Source: CAVUXJ01 sp963814975
Lineage (GTDB): Bacteria > Acidobacteriota > Vicinamibacteria > Vicinamibacterales > CAVVIG01
Length of the DNA: 64,000 bases
Reading direction: 5' to 3'
NCBI GenBank assembly: GCA_963814975.1
Contig: CAWFFB010000014.1
Location: 372,001-436,000 of the forward strand
Shown: positions 7,200-15,697 of the stretch, piece after piece
How positions within the stretch are numbered: position 1 is the stretch's first letter
Layout: each line of letters opens with the position of its first letter
Program-made: the position numbers and the translations under genes
The notes under the pieces: generated by a model
What the model was told of the DNA's origin: nothing
The model's database searches: none
What the model saw: only the letters and a program-made list of their open reading frames with translations

Positions 7200-7811
7200 A
7201 TGATTCCCGTCGCCGTGCTTGCGGCCGGCAAATCGACGCGAATGGGCCGGCCGAAGGCCACACTGCGGCTCGATGACGCCGACACGTTTCTGACCCGGAT
7301 CATCCGCACGTTTCAGGAGGCGCAGGTCGACGATGTGGTCGTGGTCTTGGGCCATGAGGCGGAGGCGATTCTGAAGAGCGTGGAGCAGGCTGGACTATCG
7401 CCGCGATTTGTCGTGAACGAGCAGTTCGAATCGGGGCAGTTCTCCTCGGTGCTGGCGGGGCTCCGCGCGATCGACCGTCCCGGCGTCCGCGCCATGCTCA
7501 TGACGCTCGTCGACGTGCCGCTCGTTTCCGCGGCGACCGTCCGCGCGGTGCTTGAACGCTATCGGACGACCCACGCCCCCGTCGTTCGGCCCGTGCGCGG
7601 CACGCTGCATGGGCATCCCGTCCTGATCGATCGCTCCCTGTTCGACGAGATCCGCGCCGCCGACCCGCAACGCGGTGCAAAGCCGATCGTTCGCGCGCAC
7701 GTGTCGGCCGCCGGCGATGTCGAGGTCGAGGATGAAGGTGCGTTTTCCGATATTGATACGCCGGAAGAATACAAACGTCTCGTCGACCTCGGAAAGAAGC
7801 CTGGTGATTAG
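7200..7811 (+). CDS. MocA-like nucleotidyltransferase
   Basis: A 203-residue NTP-transferase-fold enzyme. The N-terminal VLAAGKSTRMGRPK is the nucleotide-binding signature, LMTLVDVPLV carries the metal-binding Asp, and GHPVLIDRSLF and FSDIDTPEEY are typical of the MobA/MocA group. MocA transfers CMP to molybdopterin in molybdenum cofactor maturation. Other members act on sugars or lipids. The window also encodes a molybdoenzyme (SoxC) and a MOSC protein, which makes a cofactor role reasonable, but no mo-cofactor genes are adjacent. Confidence 0.75.
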   Translation: MIPVAVLAAGKSTRMGRPKATLRLDDADTFLTRIIRTFQEAQVDDVVVVLGHEAEAILKSVEQAGLSPRFVVNEQFESGQFSSVLAGLRAIDRPGVRAMLMTLVDVPLVSAATVRAVLERYRTTHAPVVRPVRGTLHGHPVLIDRSLFDEIRAADPQRGAKPIVRAHVSAAGDVEVEDEGAFSDIDTPEEYKRLVDLGKKPGD

Positions 7812-7918
7812 CAGGGAAAAAGCTTGATACACTTGCTCCGCGTCCCTCGATTGTCGTGGCAGTCAGCAAGCCGGTGCCCATCATCCGACTGACGGGAATC
7901 TGATACGTGGAGACACGC

Positions 7919-9016
7919 ATGAAACGGCTGGTTTCGCTGTCCGCCGCCGCTGGCGTCCTGATGGCGGGTCTTGTGAACGCGCAGGGGCCGACGATATTCA
8001 AGCTGGGCACCTTCGAGCGCGCAGGCAGACAGTTTGTCGGTATCGTGCTCCGCGATTCGGTCGTCATCGATCTCGCGGCCGCGAACGCGGCACTCGCGTC
8101 ACCTGCAGGTAATGTCGCATCGCCGGTGGATATGAAGGACCTGATCGCGCGCTACGATGCGGGCGTGCGCGACCGAATCGTGCAGATCGTGACGAGTGTG
8201 AACAGCGCCTCGGGCGGCCGGCCGGTTTACGTATACGACCTGAAGGCGCTGAAGACGCTCCCGCCCATCATGTATCCCACGGCGATTCTGAATGTCGCGT
8301 TGAATTACGTGGAGCATTCTCGCGAGATGGCGGGACTCAACAGCGGGCCGCCCCCGATTCAGCCCGGTGGTCCCTTGCCTGGGGCTGCGACGAAGGACAC
8401 CACCAGCATGCCCGGAATCTGGGAACGACAGGCCAATGACGGGCGGTGGAATCCGTACATGTTTCTGAAGGCCGCCTCTGCCGTCATCGCCGACGGCGAA
8501 CCGATCCGACTGCCGGAGGGCCGGGACCAGGTGGACTGGGAATGCGAGCTCGGCGTCGTGATCGGACGCCCCGCCGCACGCGTGCCTGCCGCCCGGGCGA
8601 ACGACTTTATCTTCGGCTACACGCTCGAGAACGACGTCTCTGATCGCGGCGGGCGCGGCGATTCGCGGTACGGCTCCGACTGGCTGGTCGGGAAATCCCA
8701 CGACACATTCGCACCGATGGGGCCGTTCATCATCCCGAAGGAGTTCGTCGCCGACCCTCGAAAGCTGAGAGTCAAGTTCACCCTGAATGGCCAGGTCATG
8801 CAGGACGCCGACACGTCGTTGATGATCCATGATGTCTTCGAGCAGGTGTCTTATGGCTCGCACATCATGACGCTCCGGCCAGGTGACGTTATCGCGACCG
8901 GCAGCCCTGCGGGTGTCGGATCGGCAAGAAAGCCGCCTGTTTTCTTCAAGCCCGGCGATGTCTCCGTGTGCACCTATGAGGGCGTCGGCACGCTGACCAA
9001 CCCGGTCGTCCGATGA
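7919..9016 (+). CDS. Exported fumarylacetoacetate hydrolase family protein
   Basis: A 365-residue protein with a Sec signal peptide (residues 1-22, ending in VNAQ), which is unusual for this normally cytoplasmic family. The FAH fold spans residues about 110-360. The metal ligands are seen in WECELGVVIG (ExE) and ENDVSDR, with further motifs GKSHDTFAPMGP, LMIHDVFEQVSY and TGSPAGVG. Family members hydrolyse C-C bonds or decarboxylate acylpyruvates. The ATG at 7919 is chosen because GGAGA precedes it; a GTG at 7907 is in frame. Confidence 0.85.
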   Translation: MKRLVSLSAAAGVLMAGLVNAQGPTIFKLGTFERAGRQFVGIVLRDSVVIDLAAANAALASPAGNVASPVDMKDLIARYDAGVRDRIVQIVTSVNSASGGRPVYVYDLKALKTLPPIMYPTAILNVALNYVEHSREMAGLNSGPPPIQPGGPLPGAATKDTTSMPGIWERQANDGRWNPYMFLKAASAVIADGEPIRLPEGRDQVDWECELGVVIGRPAARVPAARANDFIFGYTLENDVSDRGGRGDSRYGSDWLVGKSHDTFAPMGPFIIPKEFVADPRKLRVKFTLNGQVMQDADTSLMIHDVFEQVSYGSHIMTLRPGDVIATGSPAGVGSARKPPVFFKPGDVSVCTYEGVGTLTNPVVR

Positions 9017-9362
9017 ACGGGCGGCGACGAAGCGCTTTCTTGATTTCTCTCGCGTCGCGCTGACTCAGCGGCGACCGAGGGCTGTGCACAGCGTTGCTCC
9101 CTTTCCATGCGATCACAGTTGTTCCATGCGATCACAGTTGACAGCCACTGCACGCGAGGTCTAGTGTCTCGTCCGTCAGCGCGTACAGCCGAAAATTGAT
9201 CTGACCGTGGTGGTGCAGGCCTTCCCGCCCTCAGCTCGAGACTGACGCAAGCCTCGGCAAAGGTGCGAGGGCGCGAACGCCAGCCCTGCCAAGCGGTGCT
9301 GAAGCCCCGCGCGAGCCGTCAATGCTGCACTTGCTCCAATTGAACCAAAGGGAGATGTTCGC
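9017..9362 (+). other. Intergenic region without a convincing gene
   Basis: 346 bases between the FAH-family gene and the YVTN gene. I see no protein with family resemblance. It holds the tandem 19-base repeat at 9103-9140 and, at 9162, a CTAGTGTC word that recurs at about 27785 and 27914. A GGGAG ribosome binding site for the next gene lies just before 9363. Confidence 0.6.
9103..9140 (+). repeat. Two tandem copies of a 19-base unit
   Basis: TTCCATGCGATCACAGTTG occurs twice, back to back, at 9103-9121 and 9122-9140 with no mismatch. The role is unknown; it could be a regulator-binding site or a replication-slippage duplication. Confidence 0.85.
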
Positions 9363-10400
9363 ATGAGCCTCCAAAACCGGTGGATGCGGCGAGCGGTGCT
9401 GTTGGGCGGTTTCACCCTGATCGCGAGCGTGGGCGCGGCGCAAGTTCGTCCGCTGACGCTGGTGGTCGTCAACCGAGATGAAAACTCCGTGGCGTTTCTC
9501 GATCCGGCGACCGGCAGGATTCTTGGCCGCGTGGTGGTCGGCGAGCAGCCCCACGGCCTTGCGGTGTCCGACGATGGAAGGCTGGCGTTTGTGACCAATA
9601 CCCTGACAACGCGCAGTGAAGGGAAACTGGTCAGCCCCAGCATTTCCGTCATCGATATCGCCGCTCAGAAGGAGCTGCGGCGCGTCGCCATCGGCCCCTA
9701 CAGCCGGCCCCACGGGATTACGTACGCTGGCGGCAAGGTCTACTTCACCGCCGAAGGTTATCGGCTCGTCGGCTGCTATGACCCGGCGACGAACCAGATC
9801 GACTGGATGCTCGGCAACGGCCAGGAGCGGACGACGCTCATTCTCGCCAACAAGGATGTGACCAAGCTGGTTGCGGCGAACATCGGTTCCGACACGGTCA
9901 CCATCATGGAGCTTGTCTCGGACCCGGCGAAATGGAGCGTACGGGTGGAGTGGAGCATGGCCACGATCCCGGTAGGTGACGGTCCTCATGGTGTCGACCT
10001 GTCTCCTGACGGCAAAGAGATCTGGACAGCCAATGAGTTCGACAATACGGTGTCGATCATCGATGTCGCCACCAAGAAAGTCACGCAGACCCTGAAGGTC
10101 TCGACCAAAGCCGCCGCACGGCTGGCCTTCACGCCTGACGGCAAACGAGTGTTCATCTGCGACGACCTGGGGTTGCTGGTCCTCGATGCCGCGACGAGGA
10201 AGGAGCTCAAGCGGGTGAAGCTTGGCACGCCAACGCACGAGGAAATCCTGTTTTCGCGGGACGGCACGCGCGTTTACATTCCCAACATCGACACCATCAA
10301 CGTTCTCGACATGAGGACGTTGGAAGTGACCGGCCATCTCACCAGCGGCAAGCATCCCGAAGGGATGGCCTGGTCGGCCGTGAGCCCGAGCACCCGCTGA
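9363..10400 (+). CDS. Exported YVTN beta-propeller repeat protein
   Basis: A 345-residue protein with a signal peptide (cleavage near SVGAAQ, residue 26). It carries repeated blades of about 40 residues with motifs such as NSVAFLDPATGRILG, PHGLAVSDDGRLAFVTN, PHGVDLSPDGKEIWTAN and NTVSIIDVATKKV. This is a seven-bladed propeller of the YVTN/lactonase-like type. Such proteins are periplasmic or secreted, and some work with quinoproteins or cytochromes. No catalytic residues can be assigned. The ATG at 9363 has a GGGAG site nine bases upstream. Confidence 0.85.
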   Translation: MSLQNRWMRRAVLLGGFTLIASVGAAQVRPLTLVVVNRDENSVAFLDPATGRILGRVVVGEQPHGLAVSDDGRLAFVTNTLTTRSEGKLVSPSISVIDIAAQKELRRVAIGPYSRPHGITYAGGKVYFTAEGYRLVGCYDPATNQIDWMLGNGQERTTLILANKDVTKLVAANIGSDTVTIMELVSDPAKWSVRVEWSMATIPVGDGPHGVDLSPDGKEIWTANEFDNTVSIIDVATKKVTQTLKVSTKAAARLAFTPDGKRVFICDDLGLLVLDAATRKELKRVKLGTPTHEEILFSRDGTRVYIPNIDTINVLDMRTLEVTGHLTSGKHPEGMAWSAVSPSTR

Positions 10401-10518
10401 ATCGGGCGACTGATCGTCCGGCCCGGCGCCGACGGTCCGAAAGCGCTCGACACGGGGGCCACTTCAGCGTGAAAATCAACAGGCTCAGAATCACCCCGGG
10501 CACCAGTGAGGATGAAAC

Positions 10519-12077
10519 ATGGCACGAAAAGTATCGGCGCTCTTCCTTGTAGGACCGCTGACACTCCTGGCCGGAACAGCGGGGCCCAGGACGCAAGAGC
10601 GGTCCTGCAAGCGGCGGCCAAGAACATGGGCGCCGACAACCTGAAGACCCTCCAGATCACCGGGAAAGGCTGGATTGCCGGCGTGGGTCAGAGCTACAGC
10701 CCGGCCGATGATTGGCCGCGGTTCGAGGTGACGACGTACACCAGAACGATCGATTTCGACGCCAAGTCCTCGCGCGAGGAGCTCACCCGCCGGCAGGGAA
10801 CCTACCCGGCTCGCGGCCAGGTGATTGTCGGCGAACAGCAGCTCGTCGCGCTCAATACCGGCAGCTACGGGTGGACCATGCAAGGGGCCAACGCCACTCC
10901 GATGGCACCCGACGCCGCAGAGATCCGGCAGCTCGAGATCTGGCTCACGCCGCACGGCTTCCTCAAAGCCGCCTTGGCGCCGAACGCCAACCCGACGGCT
11001 CTCCAGACGCACATCTACGGCGATTTCAGTGAGGGAGCGAACGTCACGGTCGTTTCGATCATGGTTCTCGGGAAGTACCGGGTGAACGGCACGATCGCGC
11101 CCGACAACACGGTGCAGCGGGTGCAGACATGGATTCCCAACCCGGTTTTCGGCGACCTCGTGCTCGAACACCGCTACGATAACTACAAGACGTTCGGCAA
11201 CCTGAAATTCCCGAGCGGCCTGCATTCGCACCTGGGAAACCCGGTGATCCATCCGGGCCATAACTCGCAGGATATTCAGGTCGCCAATATCGTCGCCAAC
11301 GGGCCCGTGCCGCCGCTCGCGATCCCCGACGAAGTACGGAAGGCCGCCGTCGCCCCGGTGAAGGTCGAGTCGTCGAAGCTGGCGGATGGCGTGTACCGAA
11401 TCGCCGGCGGCACGCATCACAGCGTGGCGGTCGAGTTCAAGGATTACGTCGCCGTCGTCGAAGCGCCGCAGAACGAGGAGCGGTCGCTGGCGGTGATCGC
11501 GGAGGTGAAGAAGCTCATTCCGAGCAAGCCGATCCAGTACATCGTCAACACCCATCACCATTTCGACCATTCCGGCGGGCTTCGGACCTACGTGGCGCAG
11601 AGCGCGACGATCATCACGCACCCGATCAACAGGGATTTCTACGAGCACGTGCTTCTGTATCCGGCGGCCCGAACGCTGCAGCCGGACATCATGTCCAAGT
11701 TCTACCCATGGGCATCGTTCAACCGGACGCCCATCTTCGAGCCGGTCGGCCAGAAGTATGTCTTGAGCGATGGGACGCGAACGATGGAGATTTATCCCGT
11801 GACGCAGCTCGCGCACGCCGCCAGCATGCTGATCGCATATCTGCCGGCGGAGAAGATCCTGATCAACGCGGATCTGTATTCGCCCCCTGCGCCGGGAGCC
11901 ACGCCCCCCGCGACTCCGAATCCGAGCACGGTGAGTCTGAGGCGCAATATCCTGCGCCTGAAGCTGGATGTCGCCCAGCACGTGCCCATCCATGGGCGGG
12001 TGGGAACCAACGAGGAATTCCTGGCGGTGGTCGGCAAAGCGGGAGCGCCCGCGAACGCAACTTCGGGCGGTAACTAG
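10519..12077 (+). CDS. Exported metallo-beta-lactamase-fold hydrolase, one frameshift near the signal peptide
   Basis: A protein of about 520 residues. The C-terminal half is an MBL-fold hydrolase. THHHFDHSGG is the HxHxDH zinc site, and later histidines at LAHAAS and PIHGRVG complete the pattern. The N-terminal half is an uncharacterised domain often seen before such folds. The ATG at 10519 gives a good signal peptide (ARKVSALFLVGPLTLLAG), but that frame differs by one from the rest. The switch falls in a GGGG run at about 10578-10581, so one G is probably missing. An alternative start at 10506 lies in the main frame but lacks a signal. Confidence 0.75.
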
Positions 12078-12079
12078 GG

Positions 12080-12125
12080 GTACGAGCCGTGACGCGAGCC
12101 GAGGTGACGCCACCTCGGCTCGTAC
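12080..12125 (+). promoter_or_regulatory. Alternative hairpins before kdtA
   Basis: A 12-base perfect stem with a four-base loop (12095-12106 with 12111-12122) can form. So can an outer ten-base stem of GTACGAGCCG (12080-12089) with CGGCTCGTAC (12116-12125). The two share the right arm and are mutually exclusive. There is no T-run. It starts three bases after the previous stop, so it may be a terminator or attenuator-like structure. Confidence 0.5.
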
Positions 12126-12163
12126 ACTCATGCGTCTCCGGCTTCCCGGGCCCTCCACGCGGT

Positions 12164-13498
12164 ATGTATCACATCTACAGTCTGCTGACGCTGGCGGTCT
12201 TCGTCATCGTCTCGCCATATTTCCTGTATCAGGCGGTCCGTCACAAGAAGCACATCAGCAGCCTGCGGCAGCGGCGCGGTCACCTGCCGGTGTCGCTCAA
12301 CGTCGACGGTGAAGAGTCGATCTGGATCCATGCCGTCTCGGTCGGGGAGGCGCTGACGGCGCGCGCGCTCGCCGCAGACCTGAAGACGCGCTATCCCCGC
12401 CTCCGGCTGTTCCTGTCGACCACGACGATGTCCGGACAGGAAGTCGCCCGCCGCAGCCTGCAGCACATCGACGCCGTCTTCTATTTCCCATTCGACTGGG
12501 CATTCATCGTCCGCCGCACGCTGAACATCGTGAAGCCGCGGCTGTTCGTGATGATGGAAACCGAGATCTGGCCGAACCTGCTCCGCATCTGCCGCAGCCG
12601 CGGCGTCAAGACCATCGTCATCAACGGGCGGATTTCGTCGCGCTCGTATCCCCGCTACCGCTGGATCCGGCCGTTCTTCCGCCGCGTGCTCGCCAACGTG
12701 GACCGTTTCTGCATGCAGAGCGACGAGTCGGCGCGCCGCATGATTGATCTTGGCGCCGATCCGTCACGCGTGACCGTCACCGGCAGTTTGAAGTTCGATT
12801 CGCTGGAGATGCCGACCGCGTTCTCTCACTCCAAGCCGCGCGAGAGGGTGTTGAGGTACTTCCGTGTAGCGCCCGCCCGGGTGGTCATCATCGCGGGCAG
12901 TACGGTGCAAGGCGAGGAGGCCGCCGTGCTGCGGGCGTTCGCGCGGGTCAAGACGACGACGCCCGGCGCGCTGGCGATACTGGCTCCTCGCCACCCCGAG
13001 CGCTTCGGGGAAGTCGAGGGTCTGGCTCGCGACGCGGGGTTTGTGACCACGCGCCGGTCCGAGCTGCCGATCGATGCCGAGCCGCGCGGCGACGTCGTCG
13101 TCCTCGACACCATCGGCGAGCTGGCGCTGCTCTATCAGCTCGCGACCGCCGTGTTCGTCGGCGGCAGCCTGGCCGATCGCGGTGGACACAACATCCTGGA
13201 GCCCGCGATCTTCGGCAAGCCGATCCTGTTCGGTCCCCACATGCAGAATTTCAAGGAGATCGCCGACACGTTCCTGTCTAACGGGGCGGCCGTCCAGGTG
13301 GAGTCCGATCGCGAGCTCGAACAGACCCTGGTGATGCTGCTGGCCGATCCGGTGCGGAGGGCGAAGCTGGGTGCGGCGGCCCGCGCGCTGGTCGAAGCCA
13401 ATCGGGGGGCCAAGGACAAGACCCTGGCGGTCATCGCTGAGCTGCTCCCGCCCGCGGATGTCGGGGGCGTGGTTCGTCCCTTCCGTCTGGTGCACTAG
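12164..13498 (+). CDS. waaA: 3-deoxy-D-manno-octulosonic acid transferase
   Basis: A 444-residue Kdo transferase (KdtA/WaaA). It adds Kdo from CMP-Kdo to lipid A precursor at the inner membrane. An N-terminal membrane anchor (MYHIYSLLTLAVFV) is followed by the GT30 motifs: SIWIHAVSVGEALTA, METEIWPNLLR, INGRISSRSYPRYR, VTVTGSLKFD, IAGSTVQGEE, APRHPERF and FVGGSLADRGGHNILEPA, each cited in part. The frame is open to 12089, but the ATG at 12164 places the membrane anchor at the start as in the family. It opens a run of LPS core genes. Confidence 0.92.
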   Translation: MYHIYSLLTLAVFVIVSPYFLYQAVRHKKHISSLRQRRGHLPVSLNVDGEESIWIHAVSVGEALTARALAADLKTRYPRLRLFLSTTTMSGQEVARRSLQHIDAVFYFPFDWAFIVRRTLNIVKPRLFVMMETEIWPNLLRICRSRGVKTIVINGRISSRSYPRYRWIRPFFRRVLANVDRFCMQSDESARRMIDLGADPSRVTVTGSLKFDSLEMPTAFSHSKPRERVLRYFRVAPARVVIIAGSTVQGEEAAVLRAFARVKTTTPGALAILAPRHPERFGEVEGLARDAGFVTTRRSELPIDAEPRGDVVVLDTIGELALLYQLATAVFVGGSLADRGGHNILEPAIFGKPILFGPHMQNFKEIADTFLSNGAAVQVESDRELEQTLVMLLADPVRRAKLGAAARALVEANRGAKDKTLAVIAELLPPADVGGVVRPFRLVH

Positions 13499-13635
13499 GC
13501 TTTCACCTCTCAGCCACATTCTCTTCCTCTCGGCTGACGGCCGAAAACGTTCTCCCCGCTTTCAGCTACCATTTGTGTCTCTCTGGTGGAGGCGCCTCCT
13601 CGTAGCTGGTAACTGACAGCCGATAGCCGTTTATC
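13499..13635. repeat. Intergenic palindromic word-repeat stretch
   Basis: The gap between waaA and lpxK is made of words shared with other gaps: CGGCTGACGGCCGA, CAGCTACCA paired with TAGCTGGTA, and ACTGACAGCCGATAGCCG just before the lpxK start. No coding potential was seen. Confidence 0.45.
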
Positions 13636-14697
13636 GTGACCCTAACCGCAGCGAGCTTTCTCTACGGCGCGGCTGCCCGGTGGCGGCGGCGGTGGTACGC
13701 CGGCGATCCCCGGCGTCAGCGGTACCTGTCGCAGCCGGTCGTAAGCGTCGGCAACCTGTGCGCCGGCGGCAGCGGCAAGACGCCGGTGGTGGAGCTGATA
13801 GCGCGCTTGCTTCTCGATCGCGGCGAGCGGCCGGCGATTCTGAGCCGCGGGTATGCGCGGCGGCTGGCGCTCGACGGGGTGACGGTGGTCTCGAACGGTT
13901 CGACGATCGTGGCTGGCCTCGAGACCGCGGGCGACGAACCGCTGATGCTCGCGCGCGCGCTTCCTGGCGTGCCGGTGCTCGTGGCGGCGGATCGGTACCT
14001 CGCGGGCCGGCTGGCCGAGCGCCAGCTGGGCGCCACGGTGCACCTGCTGGACGACGGTTTTCAGCATCTGGCGTTGGCTCGAGATGTCGACCTTCTGATC
14101 GTCGCCGAGGAAGACCTGACCGATCGAATCCTTCCGGCCGGCCGGCTGCGCGAACAACTGACTGCCGCTTCATCAGCGGATGCGCTGCTCACCGCCGCCG
14201 ACGGCGACGGCACCAGGCGGTTGCGGCAGGCGCTCGGTGTCGAGACCACGTTTCATGTCCGTCGGGGGCTCGGGCCGGTACGATGGATGAGCGGGCGTGA
14301 GTCGGCTGTTCCGGCCCCGGGCCTTGCTCTCGCGGTCGCCGCCGTGGCGCGTCCCGAGAGATTTCTCGCCGACGTTGCGGCCGCCGGATGGCAGCTGGCC
14401 GGCACCATTGTGTTCCGCGACCACCATGCCTTCACCGACCGGGACGTCGATCGCATCGCCCAGGCCGCGCGCGCGGCGGGAGCAGACGTCGTGTTGACGA
14501 CAGAGAAGGACGCCGTGCGGTTCGAAGTCTGTCGCGTCGGCGACCTGCCCCTAGCCGTCGTGCCGCTGGCCGTGACCATAGAGCCGGAGGCCGCTTTCTG
14601 CGATTGGCTGTTCGCCCGAATTCATTCCCATGCTCTCGCCTCGAGAACCCAGAGGCTGATCCCCGCGCCGGCCCCCGACTCTGGCCCACCGAGATGA
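13636..14697 (+). CDS. lpxK: Tetraacyldisaccharide 4'-kinase
   Basis: A 353-residue lipid A 4'-kinase. It phosphorylates the disaccharide precursor on the inner membrane. The Walker A-like motif is VGNLCAGGSGKTP, followed by ILSRGYARR, GDEPLMLAR, VLVAADRY, HLLDDGFQHL, and near the C-terminus FRDHHAFTD and VLTTEKDAVRF, all family hallmarks. Length is at the upper end of normal. The start is a GTG. Its stop overlaps the next ATG as ATGA, so it is coupled to the acyltransferase. Confidence 0.93.
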   Translation: MTLTAASFLYGAAARWRRRWYAGDPRRQRYLSQPVVSVGNLCAGGSGKTPVVELIARLLLDRGERPAILSRGYARRLALDGVTVVSNGSTIVAGLETAGDEPLMLARALPGVPVLVAADRYLAGRLAERQLGATVHLLDDGFQHLALARDVDLLIVAEEDLTDRILPAGRLREQLTAASSADALLTAADGDGTRRLRQALGVETTFHVRRGLGPVRWMSGRESAVPAPGLALAVAAVARPERFLADVAAAGWQLAGTIVFRDHHAFTDRDVDRIAQAARAAGADVVLTTEKDAVRFEVCRVGDLPLAVVPLAVTIEPEAAFCDWLFARIHSHALASRTQRLIPAPAPDSGPPR

Positions 14698-15593
14698 GGC
14701 ATCGTCTCGAATATATGGCTGTCACAGCCCTCGTCGCCTGCTTGCGGGTGCTGCCGGCGCCGGTCGTCGAGCGTGCGGGCGCGCTTCTCGGACTGACCGT
14801 CTATCTATTCGACGGCACGCACCGCCGAATCGCGCGGCGAAACGTCGCGGCCGCGTTCCCGGCGCGATCGGCCGCCGAGCAGGGCGTCATCGTCCGCGGT
14901 GCGTTCGCCCATTTCGGGCGATTGTTGTTCGAGTTGCTGAAGTTCAGCACGCTCAGCTCCGGCGCCATGCTGGCGCGCGTGGAGTTCGAGGGGGACGAGC
15001 GCGTTCGTCAGGCTTACGCCCAAGGGAAGGGCGTGCTGTTCGTGACCGGGCACTTCGGGTTCTGGGAGCTGCAGGCGATGGTGCATGCGCTGCGGCTTCG
15101 GCCGATGGCCGTCGTGGCTCGCGCCCTCGACAACCGTCCGCTGAACGATCTGCTCGAGCGGATGCGCACCCGCACCGGCAACACCGTCATCTATCGCCAA
15201 GGCACTATCCGGCGGGTCCTGCGGCTCCTGCATGCGGGGGAAGGCGTCGGCATTCTTATCGACCAGCACATCCAGAGCCGGGACGCCATTTCCGTCACGT
15301 TTTTCGACCGCCCGGCGGCGACCACCTCGGTCGTGGCGGCCCTGGCGCTGAGGACCGGGGCGCCCGTCGTGCCGCTGTTCGCGCTGCCGCTCGGAGGCGG
15401 GCGCTACCGTATGATCTACGAACACCCGGTCCAACCGCCGCCGGAGGATACCCCAGACGCCGTTCACGAGTTCACGCAGCGATGCACCGACGTGTTGGAG
15501 ATGTATGTCCGCCGTCACCCCGAGCTATGGCTATGGATGCATCGCCGGTGGCGTGACGACGAGGATCTGTACGGGTTAGCAGTTAAGTGTTGA
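14694..15593 (+). CDS. LpxL/HtrB-family lipid A acyltransferase
   Basis: A 299-residue membrane-associated acyltransferase of the LpxL/LpxM family. It transfers a secondary acyl chain to Kdo-lipid A. An N-terminal hydrophobic segment (VTALVACLRVLPAPVV) is followed by VTGHFGFWEL (the HxxxxE/D catalytic motif, here H-FGFWE), the VARALDN block, DQHIQSRDAISVTFF and PVVPLFALP. The C-terminal PELWLWMHRRW is conserved in the family. Placement after waaA and lpxK supports the assignment. Which position is acylated cannot be said. Confidence 0.88.
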   Translation: MRHRLEYMAVTALVACLRVLPAPVVERAGALLGLTVYLFDGTHRRIARRNVAAAFPARSAAEQGVIVRGAFAHFGRLLFELLKFSTLSSGAMLARVEFEGDERVRQAYAQGKGVLFVTGHFGFWELQAMVHALRLRPMAVVARALDNRPLNDLLERMRTRTGNTVIYRQGTIRRVLRLLHAGEGVGILIDQHIQSRDAISVTFFDRPAATTSVVAALALRTGAPVVPLFALPLGGGRYRMIYEHPVQPPPEDTPDAVHEFTQRCTDVLEMYVRRHPELWLWMHRRWRDDEDLYGLAVKC

Positions 15594-15697
15594 CGGTCAA
15601 CAATCTTCAGCCGCTGCCGCCGGGGCTGAAGTTCGTTTCGGCGAGCTGAGAGCTGAAGATGAAAGCCGATCACATCCGTAACTGCCAACTGTATCCG
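15594..15697. repeat. Convergent intergenic stretch with word repeats
   Basis: A gap between the convergent acyltransferase and nadE genes. It contains GAGCTGAGAGCTGAAG and GTTAGCAGTTAAG/CGTAACTGCCAACTG words, plus CAGCC..GGGGCTGAAG, which could form hairpins on either strand. Confidence 0.4.

Noticed and set aside
10491..12158. 555-codon minus-strand frame opposite the MBL-fold gene
   Set aside because: Arg/His-rich composition and complete overlap with a recognised protein mark it as a shadow frame.
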